Positions 1-8,675 of a DNA stretch of 64,000 nucleotides are shown here, piece by piece (the stretch's first letter is position 1; each line of letters starts with the position of its first letter). The position numbers and the translations under genes were made by a program. The stretch covers positions 14,400 to 78,399 of the forward strand of contig JAVBOM010000055.1 in assembly GCA_031550535.1 (NCBI GenBank), given 5' to 3'. The notes beneath the pieces were generated by a model, which saw nothing but the letters and a program-made list of their open reading frames with translations, searched no databases and had not been told where the DNA came from. The DNA is from Avichristensenella sp031550535. Its GTDB lineage: Bacteria > Bacillota > Clostridia > Christensenellales > Aristaeellaceae.

Positions 1-2
1 TT

Positions 3-986
3 GACACGCTGGAGGCGTTCTACGCGGCCAATAGAGCCGATCTGGCCGTCATTTGCTCGCCCATTCAGTTTCATGAAGCGCAGAGCGTCCTGGCGATGGA
101 GCGGGGGAGCGATGTGCTGCTAGAAAAGCCGATCGCGGCGACGGCCGAGGCGGCGCGGCGCATCCTGGCCGCGCGCGACCGCACCGGGCGGCGGCTGGCC
201 ATCGGCTACCAGTGGTGCTACGACCCGGCGATGCTCCGGCTGAAGCGGGACGTGGACGCGGGCGCCCTGGGCAAACCGCTGCGCATGCGCGCGCTCGTGC
301 TGTGGCCGCGCGGCTTTGCCTACTACAGCCGGGGAACCGGCTGGGCGGGCAAGCGGTATGACGCGGAGGGCCGCCCCGTGTTTGACAACATCCTCTCCAA
401 CGCCACGGCGCACTACCTGGCCAACATGTTGTGGTTGGCCGGGCCGGGCTATGGCGGGCGCGGCGCGGAAAATATCGCGGTGGAGACGGCGCGCGCGAAC
501 CGCATCGAGACGTTTGACACCGCCGTGCTGCGCGCGAGGCCCCTGGAGGGGCCGGAGATGCTGGTGGCCGTCTCCCATGCCGTCGCGCCGGAGGAGATGC
601 AGGACCCCTTGTTCGAATACGCGTTCGAGCGCGGCACGGTCCGCTACGGCGGGTTCGGGCAAGGGCATGGGGACGCGATCACCGTGCGGATGGCGGATGG
701 CGGAATCGTCTCCTACGGCGAGAGCGACCGGGGGAACATGGACAAGCTGTGGGCCGCCGTGGACATGGCGCGCGGTGGTACGGAGCCGCCTTGCCCGGGC
801 GAATTGGGGCTGCGCCACGCGGAGGCGATGGACGCGGCGCGGGCAGCGGAACCGCATGTGTTTCTCCCGGAGGACATCGAAATCACACCGGAGCGGGTAT
901 GGGTGCCCGGGTTTCGCGGCGTGCTGCTGGATTGCTATGAACGCCGCGTTCTGCCGGGCGAGCGTCCGGGCGGTTGGGGTGCGTGA
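3..986 (+). CDS. Gfo/Idh/MocA-family oxidoreductase, 5' truncated
   Basis: The reading frame is open from base 3, so the gene begins before the window; about 327 residues are visible. The family uses NAD(P) to oxidise or reduce sugars, inositols and related polyols in the cytoplasm. The motif LLEKPIA near residue 40 of the visible part is the EKP motif of the family, where the Lys helps bind nicotinamide and substrate. The N-terminal GxGxxG nucleotide-binding strand is missing because of truncation. The rest matches the usual C-terminal alpha/beta domain in length. It ends 72 bases before a strong extended -10 promoter, so it probably closes its own operon. The substrate cannot be read from the sequence. 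Family assignment is firm; specificity is unknown. Confidence 0.85.
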   Translation, partial: DTLEAFYAANRADLAVICSPIQFHEAQSVLAMERGSDVLLEKPIAATAEAARRILAARDRTGRRLAIGYQWCYDPAMLRLKRDVDAGALGKPLRMRALVLWPRGFAYYSRGTGWAGKRYDAEGRPVFDNILSNATAHYLANMLWLAGPGYGGRGAENIAVETARANRIETFDTAVLRARPLEGPEMLVAVSHAVAPEEMQDPLFEYAFERGTVRYGGFGQGHGDAITVRMADGGIVSYGESDRGNMDKLWAAVDMARGGTEPPCPGELGLRHAEAMDAARAAEPHVFLPEDIEITPERVWVPGFRGVLLDCYERRVLPGERPGGWGA

Positions 987-1057
987 CACCCGCCTGCCGC
1001 GCGTCAATGGCAACTTACTAAATAATGTTTAATATATCTGGCGCAAACTTGGGGACC

Positions 1058-1068
1058 TATGATATAAT
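1058..1068 (+). promoter_or_regulatory. Extended -10 promoter
   Basis: TATGATATAAT is a perfect extended -10 (TG-n-TATAAT). No convincing -35 is present. It lies about 340 bases upstream of the hydrolase start at 1410, and transcription from it would run through the three tandem repeat A copies. Confidence 0.55.
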
Positions 1069-1134
1069 TGCGTTCTGGTTGCGCGCAATTGCGTCAAAAT
1101 GGGAACTTTTCTCCGCCGATTGCGTCATAGTTCC

Positions 1135-1196
1135 GTGACGGCGGCGCTAATTGGTACATCAGGCGCCATAAGGGGATTTCGCGAGAAATCCCTACC
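1135..1196 (-). repeat. Repeat A copy 1 (tandem unit 1 of 3)
   Basis: First of three head-to-tail copies. It reads as GGCGGCGC...GAAATCCCTACC on the plus strand, so the element is on the minus strand. It carries the stem GGGATTTC/GAAATCCC with loop GCGA. The second hairpin is slightly degraded. Confidence 0.9.
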
Positions 1197-1259
1197 GTGA
1201 CGGCGGCGCTGATTGGAACAATCGGGCGCCATAAAGGGATTTCGCGAGAAATCCCTACC
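1197..1259 (-). repeat. Repeat A copy 2 (tandem unit 2 of 3)
   Basis: Second tandem copy. The inner stem of the second hairpin is GATTG/CAATC, a compensated variant of the usual GATTT/AAATC. Confidence 0.9.
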
Positions 1260-1322
1260 GTGACGGCGGCGCTGATTGAAACAATCGGGCGCCATAAAGG
1301 GATTTCGCGAGAAATCCCTACC
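1260..1322 (-). repeat. Repeat A copy 3 (tandem unit 3 of 3)
   Basis: Third tandem copy, nearly identical to copy 2. The set lies in the presumed leader of the hydrolase at 1410. The three units have no spacers between them, so this is not a CRISPR array. Confidence 0.9.
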
Positions 1323-1409
1323 GTTGTACATGCAATTGCTAGCCGGCTGCCGCGTGGGGAATTCTCCTCGCGGCTATCCCAGCGCCCAGAAGCAGGCGGG
1401 AGGATGACC

Positions 1410-2531
1410 GTGGAACAGAACGCAAAATGGGAGACGGGGAATCTCCGGACGGAGATTGACGGATACGCGCGGAAGGCGCACGGCGCATACATGCACCCGG
1501 AGTTGCGGCGTGAGACGCTGACCGAGCTGCTCGGCGTTGTCCGCGCGGGCAATGACCTTGACGAGCGCGTTCTTAGGCGCGACGCGCGCGCCGGGCTGGT
1601 CCGGGAGGAAGTCGAATACACGCTGACGAACGGCCAAAAGACGCGTGCCGTGCTGCTGCTGCCCCAGGTGCGGCGGGCCAAGCTCCCGGCAGTGCTCGCG
1701 CTGCACGACCACGGCGGGTTCTATTATTATGGCAAGGAAAAGCTGCTGGAGAACGAAAACGAATCCCCGCTGCTGACGGCGTTCAAGGCGCGGTACTATG
1801 GCGGCCGCGCGTGGGCGGAATCGCTGGCGCGCTTGGGGTACGCGGTTTTGGTGAACGACGCGTTCTACTTTGGCGGCAGGCGGCTGAAGCCGGACGCCCT
1901 GCGCGAAGAGAGCGCGGCGCGGTACTTCGCGGGGTTGAAAGGGCTGGACGAGGGCACGGACGCGTATGTGGAGGCGCACAGCGTGGCCTGCGGCCTCTAC
2001 GAGCGGGAGATGGCCAAGCACATCCTGCTCTCACCCATTACCTGGCCGGGCATTTTGCTCTCGGATGACATGCGTGCCGTGGATTACCTGATGACGCGGC
2101 CGGAGGTGGACCGGGGGCGCGTCGGTTGCTGCGGGCTGTCGCTGGGCGGGTTCCGCGCCGCGCTTCTGGCCGGGTTGGATGTCCGCGTGCGCTGTGCCGT
2201 GGTTACGGGGTGGATGTCAAAGCTGTCCGCCATGCAGCACCGCATGCTTGCGGAGCACACATTCATGCTCTATACGCCGAGGCTGCTGCCCCGGTTTGAT
2301 CTGCCAGATATCACGGGGTTGTGCGCGCCAAACGCGCTGTTCGTGCAGCAATGCCTCCGGGACGAGCTGTTCCCGAAGGAAGCCATGCGCGAGGCGGAGG
2401 AGTCCCTCCTGAATTATTATGCGGAGGCGAAGGCGGGGAAAAGGCTCAAAATTAGCCGATACAATACCACGCACGCGTTTACCGCGCGCATGCAGGACGA
2501 CGCGTTCGCCTGGTTTGGTGAGAATTTATAA
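1410..2531 (+). CDS. Alpha/beta hydrolase, dienelactone-hydrolase/acetyl-xylan-esterase type
   Basis: About 373 residues. The nucleophile elbow is GLSLGG with Ser at about residue 244, the likely acid is Asp at about 318 (DELFP), and the His at about 355 sits in TTHAF; together they form a complete Ser-Asp-His triad in the order of the alpha/beta-hydrolase fold. The family hydrolyses ester bonds, often acyl groups on plant polysaccharides. No signal peptide is seen, so it is probably cytoplasmic. The frame is open far upstream through the tandem repeats, but the GGGAGG at 1398-1403 touches the ATG at 1404 and is correctly spaced (6 nt) for the GTG at 1410, so GTG was chosen. It appears to be a single-gene unit. 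The substrate is not known. Confidence 0.8.
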   Translation: MEQNAKWETGNLRTEIDGYARKAHGAYMHPELRRETLTELLGVVRAGNDLDERVLRRDARAGLVREEVEYTLTNGQKTRAVLLLPQVRRAKLPAVLALHDHGGFYYYGKEKLLENENESPLLTAFKARYYGGRAWAESLARLGYAVLVNDAFYFGGRRLKPDALREESAARYFAGLKGLDEGTDAYVEAHSVACGLYEREMAKHILLSPITWPGILLSDDMRAVDYLMTRPEVDRGRVGCCGLSLGGFRAALLAGLDVRVRCAVVTGWMSKLSAMQHRMLAEHTFMLYTPRLLPRFDLPDITGLCAPNALFVQQCLRDELFPKEAMREAEESLLNYYAEAKAGKRLKISRYNTTHAFTARMQDDAFAWFGENL

Positions 2532-2761
2532 ACTGTTCATATGTGGCGCGCAAGGGGAACACGCGCGGCGGCCCTTGCCGTGCCGGGGCTCAGGCGGTGA
2601 AACGCCCTGATTTCCACAAACAAAATGTGACAGGATCCTCGCGGAAATTACGAAAATCATCACATTTCCACCCAAATTGTGACACACTGCACCCGTATCA
2701 TACGCACATGCCCACCGTGCAGAGTGCGGCGCGGCAAAAACAAATTAACTGGAGGAAAGCG

Positions 2762-3313
2762 ATGAAGAAGAATCAGAAGATGGTTGCGGGATTCCTGGCG
2801 GCGATGTGTGTGGTGGGTTCCAGCGCGGCGCTTGCGACCGACGCGAACACAGCCCCGGCGGCGGACGCGGCGGCCCAGCTCGCCAACCCGATGCGCGAAG
2901 TGACCCTGGAAGAGCTGACCGCCGAAACCGGCTACGTGTTCACGCTGCCGGAGGGCGCGCTGGAAGCGGTATACGCGATCATCGACGGCGCGGAGGGCGC
3001 GGAAAAGACAGCCCAGGCGCAGTTCAAGCTCGGCGAAGATGTCTACACCTGCCGCATGCAGCCCGGCGAGGCTGAGGCCGACATCACCGGCATGTTCTTC
3101 GAATGGACGGAGACCAAGGAAGTGACGTTCGCCGAAGTCGAAAAGGCGATCCTGAACCTGATGAACGCGGATCAGGGCGCGCTGACCTGGTATGACGCCG
3201 AGGCGAAGATCAACTATTCCGTGACGCTGGACGCCGCCGCCTCCGAGGAGAAACTCGTGGCTGCCGCTACCGCGCTGGTCACCCCGGTGGAAGAAGAAGC
3301 GGCCAACGGCTGA
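2762..3313 (+). CDS. Small secreted protein of unknown function
   Basis: 183 residues. A Lys-rich start (MKKNQK) is followed by a hydrophobic core and an ALA-type signal-peptidase site near residue 27, so the protein is exported. The mature part is acidic and Ala/Glu-rich with no Cys, no membrane segment and no motif that I recognise. Two stretches resembling EVTFxExxxAIL and EVTLEELTAETG suggest an internal duplication of a small alpha/beta unit, but this is weak. The start has a good site (TGGAGGAAA, 6 nt spacing); the frame extends upstream to 2543 without support. It is followed by a repeat A copy and a terminator, so it is probably monocistronic. No function is proposed. Confidence 0.75.
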   Translation: MKKNQKMVAGFLAAMCVVGSSAALATDANTAPAADAAAQLANPMREVTLEELTAETGYVFTLPEGALEAVYAIIDGAEGAEKTAQAQFKLGEDVYTCRMQPGEAEADITGMFFEWTETKEVTFAEVEKAILNLMNADQGALTWYDAEAKINYSVTLDAAASEEKLVAAATALVTPVEEEAANG

Positions 3314-3320
3314 TCTAAAG

Positions 3321-3380
3321 GAAAGGATTCCTTGCGGAATTCCTTTGTGGCGTCCGATTTTTCAAATCAGCGCCGCCGTC
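3321..3380 (+). repeat. Repeat A copy 4
   Basis: Plus orientation, just after the small secreted protein. The first stem is GGATTCC/GGAATTCC, a variant of the usual GGGATTTC/GAAATCCC. Confidence 0.85.
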
Positions 3381-3432
3381 CTAGAAGATAAAGGCTGGCC
3401 GGACGGTATCCCGTCCGGAGCGGTATGAGCAT

Positions 3433-3462
3433 AGGGGGGATTCCTCGCGGAGTCCCTCTTTT
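3433..3462 (+). terminator. Intrinsic terminator resembling half of repeat A
   Basis: GGGATTCC-TCGC-GGAGTCCC is an 8-bp stem with one G-U pair followed by six T. It looks like the first hairpin of repeat A with a T tract added. It separates the secreted-protein gene from coaE. Confidence 0.7.
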
Positions 3463-3516
3463 TTGCACGAATCCGCATCGTTGAACCGTCTATTTCCACA
3501 TGAGAGGAAACCATCC

Positions 3517-4092
3517 ATGTATATTGTTGGGTTAACCGGCGGCATTGCCACCGGAAAATCAACCGCCGCGAACGTCCTGCGCGAGCTGGGCGCGTTTGTG
3601 GTGGACGCGGATGAAATCGCGCGCGGGCTGACCCTTCCGGGCGGGGCGGCGGCGGACGCGGTGTGCCGCCGCTTTGGCACGCTGGACCGCAAGGCCATCG
3701 GCCGCGCCGTGTTCTCGGACGAACGGGCCCGCGCGGATTTAAACGCCATTGTCCACCCATTGGTGCATGACGCGATGCTTGCGGCGCTCGCCGCATCGGG
3801 CGCGGCGGTGGCGGTGCTGGATGTGCCGCTGCTGTACGAGAGCGGCATGGAAACCCTGGCCGACGAAATCTGGGTGACGCATGTATCCCGTGAGGAACAG
3901 GCGCGCCGCGTCATGCGCCGGGACGGGCTGTCCGAGGCGGACGCGCTGGCGCGGATTGACAGCCAAATGCCAACGGAAGAAAAGCTGCGCCGCGCCAACG
4001 CGGGCATTGACACATCCGGCGCGCCGGAGAACACGCGCGCGCGCATCGAGGCGCTGTGGAGCGCGGCGCGGCGAAAGGCGGCGAGCCGATGA
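3517..4092 (+). CDS. coaE: Dephospho-CoA kinase
   Basis: 191 residues, normal for the family. It phosphorylates the 3'-OH of dephospho-CoA, the last step of coenzyme A synthesis, in the cytoplasm. The P-loop GGIATGKS is at residues 8-15, followed by the conserved VVDADEIAR and the DVPLLYE segment typical of CoaE. The start ATG is preceded by GAGAGGAAA at a suitable distance; an upstream in-frame ATG at 3463 would add 18 residues not found in the family. Its stop overlaps the next start (ATGA), so it is translationally coupled to the lytic transglycosylase; coaE followed by a soluble or membrane lytic transglycosylase is a common order in Clostridia. Confidence 0.95.
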   Translation: MYIVGLTGGIATGKSTAANVLRELGAFVVDADEIARGLTLPGGAAADAVCRRFGTLDRKAIGRAVFSDERARADLNAIVHPLVHDAMLAALAASGAAVAVLDVPLLYESGMETLADEIWVTHVSREEQARRVMRRDGLSEADALARIDSQMPTEEKLRRANAGIDTSGAPENTRARIEALWSAARRKAASR

Positions 4093-7040
4093 ACGATTAT
4101 CTGCCCCGCCCGAACCGCCAGCCGCGCAGCGCCGCCCGCCGGGAACAGACGGCGGCGCGCGGGGACCTGGATGCGCGCGAGGGCGCATGGAATGCGGGAA
4201 CTTCGGATCGGGGGGAGGCCCTGGCGAACGGCGCGGAGCGGGAACGTTCCACGGGGAGGCTGCCCGCCCGTGGGGATGACTGGGACGCGTGGGATAGCGC
4301 GCGTCCGGTGGCGCGCGGGGCGGCAGAAAACGCAAGGTATGACGCGCCTGGGGCGAATGGTGCGGAGCGGGAACGTTCCACGGGGAGGCTGCCCGCCCGT
4401 GGGGATGACTGGGACGCGTGGGACAGCGCGCGTCCGGTGGCGCGCGGGGCAGTCGAGGGTGCTTCCGCGCGGCGTGGCGCAGTAGAGAACATCGGATATG
4501 AAACGCCCGGGGCGAATGGCGCGGACGGGTGGTCCTCCCCAGGGCGCGTATACGGCGGGCGGGATGATATGCGCACAGTGCCGCGCGGCATAGCCGAGGA
4601 CGCCGTCTCGCGGCGGGATCCATCAACGCCCATAGGGGCTGAATTGCCCGGGACGGCCGATGCGGACAAGCAGCCTCCCGCAGACCCCCCGCCCCGCCGG
4701 AAGCCTGGCACGGACGCCTCGCGGCAAGGCGCGCCGGCCACCGCGAAGCGCGAAGCGCCGGACGCGGACGAACGGCCCGACGCGTGGCGGGACGCGCGAG
4801 CCGTCCTGCGCACATCGCCACGGCGGGACGCGTACCCGCGCGGGGAAGCGCGCAACATCCCGGGTCTGGAGAGCACGCTGCAGGAGGACCGGCGCGGCCT
4901 TTGGAACGCCATACGCGGCGCGGTGCGGTCGGGTGTGACGCCACACGGCGATCCCCGCAACGACCCGGACGCGCACACCATACAAGGGGTTCGGCACGGG
5001 CCATGGGCATCCCTGCGCGGCGATTCCGTGAAGGACACCGATGCCCAAGACGATGGCGACGATACGAATGCCGAAACCGCGCGGGACAAGCTGGCGCGGC
5101 TGTGGTCCTCCGTGCGCGGCGCGGCGCGGGATGTCCTCAGTCCCGGCGGCGACGCCGGTTCCGATGCCCATACCCCACGGGAGACGCGGGCCGCGCTATG
5201 GAAAACCCTGCGTGGCGCGGCCCGGGATGTCATCAACCCCCAGGACGACAACATCCCGGGCGCGGATGCCCCGGAAACAAAAGGCTCAAGGGATCAACGG
5301 GTCGCGGTGTGGAAGCCCTTGCGCGGCGAGACGTGGACTGCCGATGACCCACAGGATGATAGCGGCGGCAGCGATGGTTTTGGTATCATCGGCATAGACG
5401 CGCCGGACGAGGACGCGCAGGCCGCACGTACCGCGCCATGGAAGCCCCTGCGCGGCGGGGGACGAAATGTCATCTACCCCCAGGACGACGGCATCGTCGG
5501 CACGGATGGCCCGGACGAGGATACCCAGCGGGCCGCCCGCCTGGCGGCGTGGAAACCCCTGCGCGGCGGGGTGCTGTCCCGCACAAAGCCGCCGGACGAC
5601 GAAGAAAGCGACGATTTCGGCGTAAAAGGAAAGGGTTCCCCGCGGAATCCCGTTGATGGCGTGGATGCACGAATCCCCGCCGCGTCCGATTTTCCAAATC
5701 AGCGCCGCCGTCCCGGCATGGACACGCCGGATGAGGACGCGCAGGCTGCCCGCACCGCGCCATGGAAGCCCTTACGCGGCGGGGTGCGGCCACGTGTCTC
5801 ATCGGAAGAGGCCGACGCCCCCACCGATGCCGTGGCCGGGGACGCCCGGCGGGAGAAGCGGCGCGGCCCTTTCGCCGCCCTGCGTTCCGCCGCGCGCCTA
5901 GGGGGCAGCCCGGAGGACGTTGCCGCGCGGAAGGCCCTGCACTACGACGACGATGAACCGGACGCGCCGGATGCGGTGCCTTTGCTGGACGATGCGCCCA
6001 CGCCCTGGGGCAAGACGCGCGCGGCGGCGCAGCGCGGCACGCCTACCGGCACGCTCCCGTACCGCCGCCCTGCCCGTGAGGACGCCAGCGACGCGGACGC
6101 CGTGTTCCGCCGGCCCGCACCCGTGCGGGAGGATGCACCCAAGGAGGCGCAAGCCGATCCATGGGAGGCGGACACGCGGCCGCGCGCCCCCGTCCGGCGG
6201 CCCAGCCCCGATCCCGAGGTCGCGCCCTTTGTGCGCCGCCGCCCAGGAACGCCCGCGCCGCCCGCCCGCGAGATGCGTGGTGCCGTTTCGCCCATGCGCG
6301 AGCCGCGCCCCGCGCTTCCGCCGGACGCGTGGGAGGACACCAGCACCCACCTGCCGGAGCCGGAGCAGACCACGTTCTTCAAGCGGCAGCCGCCCTGGTT
6401 TTGGGCGATATGCGCGGTGCTGATGGTCGCGCTGTTCACGGTCATGCTGCTCATCGGCGCGCGCGCGTGGCAGGAAGGCGCGGCCCTGCGCGAGGCCGAG
6501 CGAATCGCCCGGCTGCTGGAGGCCGAAAAGGCGCAGTACAAGTTTCCCGATGCCTACCGTGCCGCCATCGAGGGCTATGCCCAAGAGCAGGGGGTGGACC
6601 CCGCGCTTGTGGGCGCGGTGATCTACCAGGAGAGCCGCTTTAAGCCCGACGCCGTGTCGGGACTGGGCGCGCGCGGCCTGATGCAGATCATGGTGGATAC
6701 CGGCGACTGGATCGCGGGGAAGCTGGGGGAGAAGGACGGCTACACGTTTGACAGGATGTTCGACCCCGAGGCGAACCTGCGCTACGGCATCTGGTATCTG
6801 GGCTTCCTGAACCGGACGTTTGACGGCGACCCCGTCAAGATGCTGGCCGGCTACCACGCGGGACAAAACCAGGTGGCCAAGTGGCTGAGCGACCCGGCGG
6901 TCTCGCCCGACGGCGTGACGCTGACCGCCATTCCGTTTACCGATACCGATCAATACGTCAAGAAGGTGATGTCCGCCTATGCGATTTACACACGATTGTA
7001 CTACACCCCCGAGGAGACGGAGCCGCCCGTCCAGGGTTAG
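4089..7040 (+). CDS. Membrane-anchored lytic transglycosylase with a giant disordered N-terminal region
   Basis: 983 residues. Residues 1 to about 765 are Arg/Asp/Pro/Ala-rich and predicted disordered. A single membrane helix follows at about 770-795, then an SLT domain at about 815-975 with catalytic Glu848 in YQESRF, the GLMQI motif and a late AGYHAGQNQV segment. SLT enzymes cleave peptidoglycan glycan strands to 1,6-anhydro products; here the domain would lie outside and the long tail in the cytoplasm. Relatives next to coaE are usually near 200 residues, so the extension is very unusual. It contains a 129-base duplicated block, about nine W-x-x-[LIV]-R-[GS] repeats and an in-frame copy of repeat A at about residues 513-541. 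The ATG overlaps the coaE stop. The enzyme call is firm; the role of the tail is unknown. Confidence 0.88.
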   Translation: MNDYLPRPNRQPRSAARREQTAARGDLDAREGAWNAGTSDRGEALANGAERERSTGRLPARGDDWDAWDSARPVARGAAENARYDAPGANGAERERSTGRLPARGDDWDAWDSARPVARGAVEGASARRGAVENIGYETPGANGADGWSSPGRVYGGRDDMRTVPRGIAEDAVSRRDPSTPIGAELPGTADADKQPPADPPPRRKPGTDASRQGAPATAKREAPDADERPDAWRDARAVLRTSPRRDAYPRGEARNIPGLESTLQEDRRGLWNAIRGAVRSGVTPHGDPRNDPDAHTIQGVRHGPWASLRGDSVKDTDAQDDGDDTNAETARDKLARLWSSVRGAARDVLSPGGDAGSDAHTPRETRAALWKTLRGAARDVINPQDDNIPGADAPETKGSRDQRVAVWKPLRGETWTADDPQDDSGGSDGFGIIGIDAPDEDAQAARTAPWKPLRGGGRNVIYPQDDGIVGTDGPDEDTQRAARLAAWKPLRGGVLSRTKPPDDEESDDFGVKGKGSPRNPVDGVDARIPAASDFPNQRRRPGMDTPDEDAQAARTAPWKPLRGGVRPRVSSEEADAPTDAVAGDARREKRRGPFAALRSAARLGGSPEDVAARKALHYDDDEPDAPDAVPLLDDAPTPWGKTRAAAQRGTPTGTLPYRRPAREDASDADAVFRRPAPVREDAPKEAQADPWEADTRPRAPVRRPSPDPEVAPFVRRRPGTPAPPAREMRGAVSPMREPRPALPPDAWEDTSTHLPEPEQTTFFKRQPPWFWAICAVLMVALFTVMLLIGARAWQEGAALREAERIARLLEAEKAQYKFPDAYRAAIEGYAQEQGVDPALVGAVIYQESRFKPDAVSGLGARGLMQIMVDTGDWIAGKLGEKDGYTFDRMFDPEANLRYGIWYLGFLNRTFDGDPVKMLAGYHAGQNQVAKWLSDPAVSPDGVTLTAIPFTDTDQYVKKVMSAYAIYTRLYYTPEETEPPVQG
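4224..4452 (+). repeat. Direct duplication inside the transglycosylase gene
   Basis: Two blocks of about 100 bases (4224-4323 and 4353-4452) are almost identical and offset by exactly 129 bases (43 codons). Both encode a segment containing GDDWDAWDSARP. Near identity at silent sites suggests a recent duplication or gene conversion. Confidence 0.85.
4902..5890 (+). repeat. W-x-x-[LIV]-R-[GS] coding repeat array
   Basis: In-frame Trp codons at 4902, 5004, 5103, 5199, 5310, 5439, 5550 and 5763, plus a Phe version at 5871, each begin a motif such as WKPLRGG. Spacing is 96-129 bases, except for 213 between 5550 and 5763, where the embedded repeat A copy lies. Linkers are acidic (PQDD, PDED). Confidence 0.8.
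5627..5712 (+). repeat. Repeat A copy 5, inside the transglycosylase coding region
   Basis: A plus-oriented copy split by about 21 extra bases, read in frame as a basic segment including SDFPNQRRR. The length change keeps the reading frame. It falls in a linker between two WKPLRG motifs, where insertion would be tolerated. Confidence 0.8.
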
Positions 7041-8586
7041 GCTTTTCTCCCTGCTGCTCGCGCTGCTGCTGCCCGCGTCCGGTCTGGCGAGCAGCGTTCC
7101 CACGACGATGCGGGTGGCGATGGTCACCTCGCCCACCATGGAGTTGCATCCGCTGCGCGTGATGGAGCGCGACGCGGTGTCGCTGCTCAACCTGGTGTAC
7201 GAAAGTCTGATCGTCCTGGACGACGACCGGAAGCCCTCGCCCGGCCTCGCCACGTCCTGGGAGTCGATCAACAACGGACAGACGTGGCTGTTCCACATCC
7301 GCGATAACGTATACTTTCACGATGGGCGCAAGCTCACGGCGTACGACGTGAAGGCGACCATGGATCTTATCAAGGAGATTTCCGAGTCCGACGTCGCCGA
7401 CAACGAGAAGGGGCTGTACTGCAAGCTGCCCGTCTATTACACCTCCGCCGAGGCGGACGACGAGCAAACGCTGCGCGTCCGCGCGAGCAAGGACGTTTCC
7501 TCCTACGCGCTGCTGTACGCGATGACGTTCCCCGTGCTGCAGGCGCAGTCGGCGCGCGACGTGAACCCGCCGGGTACCGGGCCGTACCGCGTGATGTCCT
7601 ACAGCCCCGGCGGGGAGCTGGTGCTGATGGGCAACGAAAACTGGTGGTCCGCGCCGCCGCACGTGGGCGAGATTACCGCCACATGGTTCGCGAGCGATTC
7701 AGCCGCGCTGGCCGCGTTCGAGGCCGAGAACGTGGACATCCTGATGACAAGGTCGACCGCCGCGGTGCGCTATCGCGGCACGCTGACCGGCCATTCCGCT
7801 TATACGTTCTCCACCCGCCAGCTTGAGTGCTTGCTGATGAACAATTCCAGCGCCAACCTGCAAAAAAAGGAAATGCGCAAGGCGGTGGCGCACGCCATTG
7901 ACAAGAACCGGCTGATCGCCAACGTGTACCAGAACATCGTCACCTCCACCAACACGATTCAATCGCCCAGTTCCTGGCTGTACAACGACAGCGCCAAGGG
8001 CTACGGGTACGATCCGGCGGAGGCGAATAAAATCCTGGACGATCTTGGCTGGAGCACCTTTGACGACACGGGCGTGCGGACCAAGACGACCGAAGCCGGC
8101 ACAAAGCAACTGGAGCTGCGCATGTACTACTACGACGAGGCGGGCAACGGCCTGCGCAAGGAGGCCGCCAACGAGATCGCCGCGATGCTGCGGGCGGTCG
8201 GCTTCCGCGTGAAGGTGACGCCGTACCAGTTCACGGACGCCGCCGCGAAGCTGAAGGCGGGCGACTTTGACCTGTGCCTCGCGGCGTACAACTTTGACGC
8301 GGTGCCGGACCCCAACTTCATCCTGTTGCCGGACGGCTACGGCAACTACGCCCGCTACAAGACCGATAAAGACGCGATGCGCAAGCTCTGCCAGCAGCTC
8401 CGCAAGGCTTCCACGGAGGAGGATTTCAAGGCCACGTGGGATGAGATTCAAACGATGATGGCAGAGGATTTGCCGTTCCTGCCGCTGTACTGGCGCAACG
8501 GCGTGGTGCTGACGCAGTACGCGTATAGCCGCGTGCGGGATATCCGGGAGTTTGAGCTGCTCAGGACCATTGAGGAGTATCAGTAA
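6979..8586 (+). CDS. Extracellular solute-binding protein, family 5 (peptide/nickel/opine type)
   Basis: 535 residues. After an Arg-rich start and a Leu-rich signal peptide, the mature protein shows the family-5 pattern: LNLVYESLIVLDDD near the start, WLFHIRDNVYFHDGR, a PGTGPYRV segment, and an alpha-helical EMRKAVAHAIDKNRLI region. Such proteins deliver oligopeptides or similar ligands to an ABC importer. No lipobox Cys is seen, unusual for a Gram-positive binding protein, where lipid anchoring is the rule. The start overlaps the transglycosylase by 62 bases and has AAGGTGA upstream. No permease or ATPase genes follow, so it works with a transporter elsewhere or has another role. A strong terminator closes the coaE-SLT-SBP operon. 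Confidence 0.85.
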   Translation: MRFTHDCTTPPRRRSRPSRVRLFSLLLALLLPASGLASSVPTTMRVAMVTSPTMELHPLRVMERDAVSLLNLVYESLIVLDDDRKPSPGLATSWESINNGQTWLFHIRDNVYFHDGRKLTAYDVKATMDLIKEISESDVADNEKGLYCKLPVYYTSAEADDEQTLRVRASKDVSSYALLYAMTFPVLQAQSARDVNPPGTGPYRVMSYSPGGELVLMGNENWWSAPPHVGEITATWFASDSAALAAFEAENVDILMTRSTAAVRYRGTLTGHSAYTFSTRQLECLLMNNSSANLQKKEMRKAVAHAIDKNRLIANVYQNIVTSTNTIQSPSSWLYNDSAKGYGYDPAEANKILDDLGWSTFDDTGVRTKTTEAGTKQLELRMYYYDEAGNGLRKEAANEIAAMLRAVGFRVKVTPYQFTDAAAKLKAGDFDLCLAAYNFDAVPDPNFILLPDGYGNYARYKTDKDAMRKLCQQLRKASTEEDFKATWDEIQTMMAEDLPFLPLYWRNGVVLTQYAYSRVRDIREFELLRTIEEYQ

Positions 8587-8598
8587 GGGATGATGCGA

Positions 8599-8638
8599 AG
8601 CGGGACCTTGGGTTTTTCACCCCAGGCCCCGCTTTTTT
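8599..8638 (+). terminator. Intrinsic terminator
   Basis: An interrupted stem (AGCGGG, CCT and GGG against CCC, AGG and CCCGCT) is followed by six T, directly after the binding-protein gene. Confidence 0.85.
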
Positions 8639-8675
8639 CGCAATTGGATCTGTGCCATATCGGGAGTTGATACGA

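Noticed and set aside
1135..1322. Possible CRISPR array from three regularly spaced repeats
   Set aside because: The units are joined directly with no spacers, and the same 62-bp unit occurs singly at many other sites.
2677..2701. Promoter for the small secreted protein (TTGTGA and TATCAT)
   Set aside because: The spacer is only 13 bases, too short for a functional sigma-A promoter.
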